From a virus, in the IMG/VR virus record IMGVR_UViG_3300037586_000149, positions 1-23,171 of that record: a stretch of DNA of 23,171 nt; one strand, given 5' to 3'. The position numbers and the translations under genes are program-made. The notes beneath the pieces were generated by a model. It had not been told where the DNA came from, did no database searches, and was given only the letters and a program-made list of their open reading frames with translations. Of the stretch, positions 19,954 through 23,171 are shown piece after piece; the stretch's first letter is position 1, and each line of letters begins with the position of its first letter.

Positions 19954-22900
19954 ATGAGCGACAATAAAGAAGTACTTCATGGGCAAGACGCAATAGCTCA
20001 AGTCGAACAAAACTTAGGAAGACCGTTAACCTATGCGGAGAAACGCGTAGTCGAGGAAGAGGGGTACGTTGCTACCCCTTATACCGACACTAAAGGTGTT
20101 ACAACCTTTGGGGTAGGTCAAACGGGAAGGTGGATCGAGGAAGGTTTTGAGCCTGCTTTTCAGCATCATGTTGACAGAGCTAGAGCTCGTATACCTAAGT
20201 TCGATAAGTTCCCTGAGGAACTCCAAGCTGAGCTTATTCAAGCTGAGTACAGGGGTGACTTGGGGCATTCCCCTACTTTTGTACGTCTTATGAATGAAGG
20301 TAATTACCAAGAAGCCTCTCAGGAATTCTTGGATAACAATGATTACCGTAAGTCACAGGAAGAGATGACAGGTGTCCACGGGAGAATGAAGAGAGTATCT
20401 GATGCAGTTGCATCCTTTGGTGCTCCTGCGGTAGACGAAAAGGGGAGAGTAGTACCTGAGGCTACAACAGCCCCTGTAACCGACTTTAGAATCGGTACCT
20501 CAGGATATTCATTCATTGACGGTGATACTGTTAAGGATGATACTACAGGTGAACGAATAAGACTCCGTGAGATAGACCTTGCTGAGCTTACTAAAGTCAC
20601 AAGAGAAGGTGGGTATTCAGTTGGTGAAGGTGCAGGTCAAGTTACTAAAGAGTACGTGGCACACCTAGCTAACAAGTATGGATACACACAAGTAAAAGCT
20701 GGAAAAGAAAAAGATGACTATGGGCGTAGGATTGGTGATCTAGTTGATGAAGAGGGCAACTCCTTTACCGACTTCTTGATCAGCCAAGGTATCGCAAGAC
20801 CTACCTTCATTGGTAGATCAACTGAGATGATGAGCGATGAGAGTTATGATCGATTCGTCTGGGGTGAGAGCCTAAGAAGCCTTAGGGGTCCCGACACAAA
20901 GAGAACAGATATAGATGTTGCTCGAGAGTTAATACAGAGAGCAGCCTTAGATCCTTCTAATGGTGTCCCTCTATTCAAACAGAAAGCTTTTAACGAAGAG
21001 GAGTTCGCATCTTTCCCTGAGTTATTCTCAGGTGTAGTATTACGTAATAAGAATGCAACCTTTGACAACAGATCTAAGACACCTTTCTCAGATTCTTTTG
21101 GTGCTGGTGTAACATCAGCCGTTAACTCTTTCAGAATGGCTGGTGCAGCTATGGCAGACACTGTGGGTGCTGACGATGCTCAGGCTTGGTTTGAGGGCGG
21201 TGCTGCTTACCATAGATCTAAGTTGGCTGATGCACCTAAGGTCCGATTGAGCTATGAGGATGTTGATTGGTCTTCATTCGGTCAAGTCACAGAGTTCCTT
21301 GGGTCTAACATTGCAATGTCTCTCCCTTACATGGGAGTCACTATGGCATCAGTAGTGGCCGCTCCGTTCACTTTCGGAACTAGCTTAACTGTCCCTGTGG
21401 CAATGTACTCAGGTATGATCCTTGACGAAATGCCAGGGAAGATGGAAGATAAGAGCTACGGTGTTGCCCTTGCAGGTGGCGCAATAGCTGCATCATTAGA
21501 TCGTTTAGGTCTTAAAGCGGCTATGGGTTCTTTCACCCCTAAGCATTTCTTAACTGGAGAAGCTAAGGATAAGGCTATCGATGCTATCCAACAAGCAGGA
21601 CTAGCGGTAAGTAGGGAAGAAGCTGAGCAAGTTCTTTCAAAAGCTACTAAGCGAGAGCTACTAGGCTATCTCGGTGATGCAAGTAATTTCATGGAGAATC
21701 AAATAACCAAGAGCTACATACTAAAGCAGTTTGCTAAAAGGATGTCAGTCTCAGGTGGCATGGAAGGTGGTACGGAGATGCTTCAAGAGCTAACCCAATA
21801 CACATCTGCTGTCATAGGATCTGAGAAGACTTGGGATTATGATGAGCTTGAAGAGCGTATGGCCAATGCCGCTATTGCTGGTGGTATGATTGGTAGTTCT
21901 TTCTCTGTACCCTCTACAGCTTTCCAAGCAGGTCAATGGAAAGATGCTGGGGTTGCTAAGTCAGATTATGATAAGCGATTTGATGATGCCACAGCTGGCT
22001 TTAGGGCAGATGAAAGGGCAAAGACTGCAACAGAAGGTAGTAAAGGATATGTCCCCGACATTCAAACTAAACTGTCTGGGTTCTGGGATAGGATCAAAAG
22101 TAAGAAAGTAGACAGGCAAGAGAAGCTCAAGAAAGGAACTCCTGTTCCAGACGAGACTACACTTGACGACTTCGCATCCGAATCTGATACGAGGAGAGAT
22201 GCAAGACCTACCTCTCAGAAGCTAAAGGATATCCTAAAGGACCCAGTATCTGCATTAAGATCATCTCTTGACACACGTATAACTATTGACATGCTTAATA
22301 GCAGCCCTACCCTACGACTCATATATGATGGGTTTGCGGGTAAGAAGAATAAAACACATGGTGGTATTGATTTCCAGAACGATAAGCTACTAAACTTTAC
22401 CCATTTTGAGAAGTTCCTTCGACCAATCGAAGAGATCCTGAATGATTTTAAGGTTAAGGGTAGAACTTATGGTAAGAGACGTACCGCAATCTCGACCCTT
22501 GTGCAGAAATTCTATGAGAAAGAGATACGACCTATAACCAAAAGGGATAGTAACAAGAAGTGGAAGAGTGTCGATGATATCTTCAGTCAAATAGATTGGA
22601 ATAACGTATCAGATCCTGCCTTTGTTAAGAACAAGGATGCAATAGAGACTCTAGTTCGAGAACTCTACACTGTCGATGATGCAATGTATCGGAATATAAC
22701 AGCAGTCCAAGAGGTAGCTGGGGAAAGGCAGATAGGTGAACTGCAAGATCACATCTTCAGAAGCAAAGGTTTCTTAAAGAAGCATATTGGTAAGAAGAAA
22801 GAGGAGTTCACTAACCTACTCGCTGAGACTTATGGACTTAGTAGAGATGTTGCAGCATCTGTCACTGATTCTATCATTGATAACCCTGAAGTTAACACCT

Positions 22901-23171
22901 TAGATGAGGCGTTTGACTTGACTAAAGGGGGCATAGTACCTAAGGGCCACAAGCGTAGGTCACTTAACCTTGCGGATAACCCAGAGTTCTCTGAGTTCTT
23001 AGAGCAAGATGTCTTCAGGAACCTCGAGTTCCTCATGAAGGGCTCAGCTCGCTACATGACTATGACTAAGTTCATTGGTCGTGACAGTGTAGTGCTGATG
23101 GAACAGCTCAGGGATGTTTATAGAGAACTTCGAGGAGATGCAGAGGAAGGCTCGCCCAAAGCTCAAGCAGC
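19954..23171 (+). CDS. Giant virion protein: GH24 lysozyme + SNase-like nuclease + long C-terminus (3'-truncated)
   Basis: ATG 19954 has SD AGGAGA (19940-19945). The frame has no stop through the right edge, so at least 1072 residues are coded. Residues about 25-155 are a T4-type lysozyme: E36, D45 and T51 reproduce the E-x8-D-x5-T triad in EEEGYVATPYTDTKGVTTFG, and later segments (SPTFVRLMNEGNYQEASQEF, GRMKRV) fit the same fold. Residues about 177-311 match staphylococcal nuclease: D189, D191 (IDGDTVK), R203, D208, E211 (IRLREIDLAE) and R258 (KDDYGRR) align with D19, D21, R35, D40, E43 and R87. Residues about 447-525 hold hydrophobic segments, perhaps membrane-inserting. The rest is long, charged and helical. 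Position after gp14/gp15-like genes equals T7 gp16, which also carries an N-terminal wall-cutting domain. Enzyme calls rest on motifs; ejection into the host is inference. Confidence 0.85.
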   Translation, partial: MSDNKEVLHGQDAIAQVEQNLGRPLTYAEKRVVEEEGYVATPYTDTKGVTTFGVGQTGRWIEEGFEPAFQHHVDRARARIPKFDKFPEELQAELIQAEYRGDLGHSPTFVRLMNEGNYQEASQEFLDNNDYRKSQEEMTGVHGRMKRVSDAVASFGAPAVDEKGRVVPEATTAPVTDFRIGTSGYSFIDGDTVKDDTTGERIRLREIDLAELTKVTREGGYSVGEGAGQVTKEYVAHLANKYGYTQVKAGKEKDDYGRRIGDLVDEEGNSFTDFLISQGIARPTFIGRSTEMMSDESYDRFVWGESLRSLRGPDTKRTDIDVARELIQRAALDPSNGVPLFKQKAFNEEEFASFPELFSGVVLRNKNATFDNRSKTPFSDSFGAGVTSAVNSFRMAGAAMADTVGADDAQAWFEGGAAYHRSKLADAPKVRLSYEDVDWSSFGQVTEFLGSNIAMSLPYMGVTMASVVAAPFTFGTSLTVPVAMYSGMILDEMPGKMEDKSYGVALAGGAIAASLDRLGLKAAMGSFTPKHFLTGEAKDKAIDAIQQAGLAVSREEAEQVLSKATKRELLGYLGDASNFMENQITKSYILKQFAKRMSVSGGMEGGTEMLQELTQYTSAVIGSEKTWDYDELEERMANAAIAGGMIGSSFSVPSTAFQAGQWKDAGVAKSDYDKRFDDATAGFRADERAKTATEGSKGYVPDIQTKLSGFWDRIKSKKVDRQEKLKKGTPVPDETTLDDFASESDTRRDARPTSQKLKDILKDPVSALRSSLDTRITIDMLNSSPTLRLIYDGFAGKKNKTHGGIDFQNDKLLNFTHFEKFLRPIEEILNDFKVKGRTYGKRRTAISTLVQKFYEKEIRPITKRDSNKKWKSVDDIFSQIDWNNVSDPAFVKNKDAIETLVRELYTVDDAMYRNITAVQEVAGERQIGELQDHIFRSKGFLKKHIGKKKEEFTNLLAETYGLSRDVAASVTDSIIDNPEVNTLDEAFDLTKGGIVPKGHKRRSLNLADNPEFSEFLEQDVFRNLEFLMKGSARYMTMTKFIGRDSVVLMEQLRDVYRELRGDAEEGSPKAQA

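Noticed and set aside
21890-22111. 73-codon + frame inside the giant virion gene
   Set aside because: It is out of frame with a continuous open frame of at least 1072 codons that has strong domain matches.

Overview
The window is a stretch of the late (virion and lysis) gene block of a tailed, podovirus-like bacteriophage. All genes lie on the + strand, are tightly packed, and mostly carry clear Shine-Dalgarno sequences. Both ends cut genes: the portal gene is open to the left edge and a very large virion gene runs off the right edge. No integrase, repressor, tRNA, rRNA, IS element or CRISPR array is visible. No gene-free stretch exceeds about 90 bases. The host cannot be named. Strong SDs and marine-phage-style fibre modules suggest a Gram-negative, probably aquatic, bacterium (inference).

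Layout. 3-2015: portal (5' end missing), followed by an orphan SD hairpin and a GC hairpin. 2094-2667: two small unknown genes. 2690-4895: scaffold and major capsid protein of the SU10/DUF5309 type, followed by the best intrinsic terminator in the window. 4952-6034: small conserved neck-region protein and head-tail adaptor. 6046-8924: long fibre with an S74 self-cleaving chaperone and its small partner. 8972-9635: two membrane proteins (TM plus coiled coil; 3-TM holin). 9658-10790: two small virion-type proteins. 10805-12835: tail nozzle (P22 gp10/T7 gp12 class) with inserted repeat modules. 12835-15027: three more fibre or fibre-like genes, two sharing one N-terminal module. 15070-15771: a small phage protein and a small HExxH protein. 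15829-23171: a block matching T7 genes 13-16 in order: GNAT-like gp13-like protein, gp14-like protein, Ala/Gly-rich protein, gp15-like protein, and a huge gp16-like protein.

How they fit. Portal, scaffold and capsid build the procapsid. Adaptor and nozzle close it and form the short tail. The fibre genes supply adsorption. The internal virion block would be ejected to drill the envelope.

Most notable is the last gene (19954 to beyond 23171). Its N-terminus is a complete GH24 (T4-type) lysozyme with an intact Glu-Asp-Thr triad. It is followed directly by a staphylococcal-nuclease-like domain with all five classical catalytic positions intact, then a long helical and hydrophobic region. A wall-cutting enzyme and a nuclease in one candidate ejection protein implies that a nuclease may be delivered into the cell with the phage genome.
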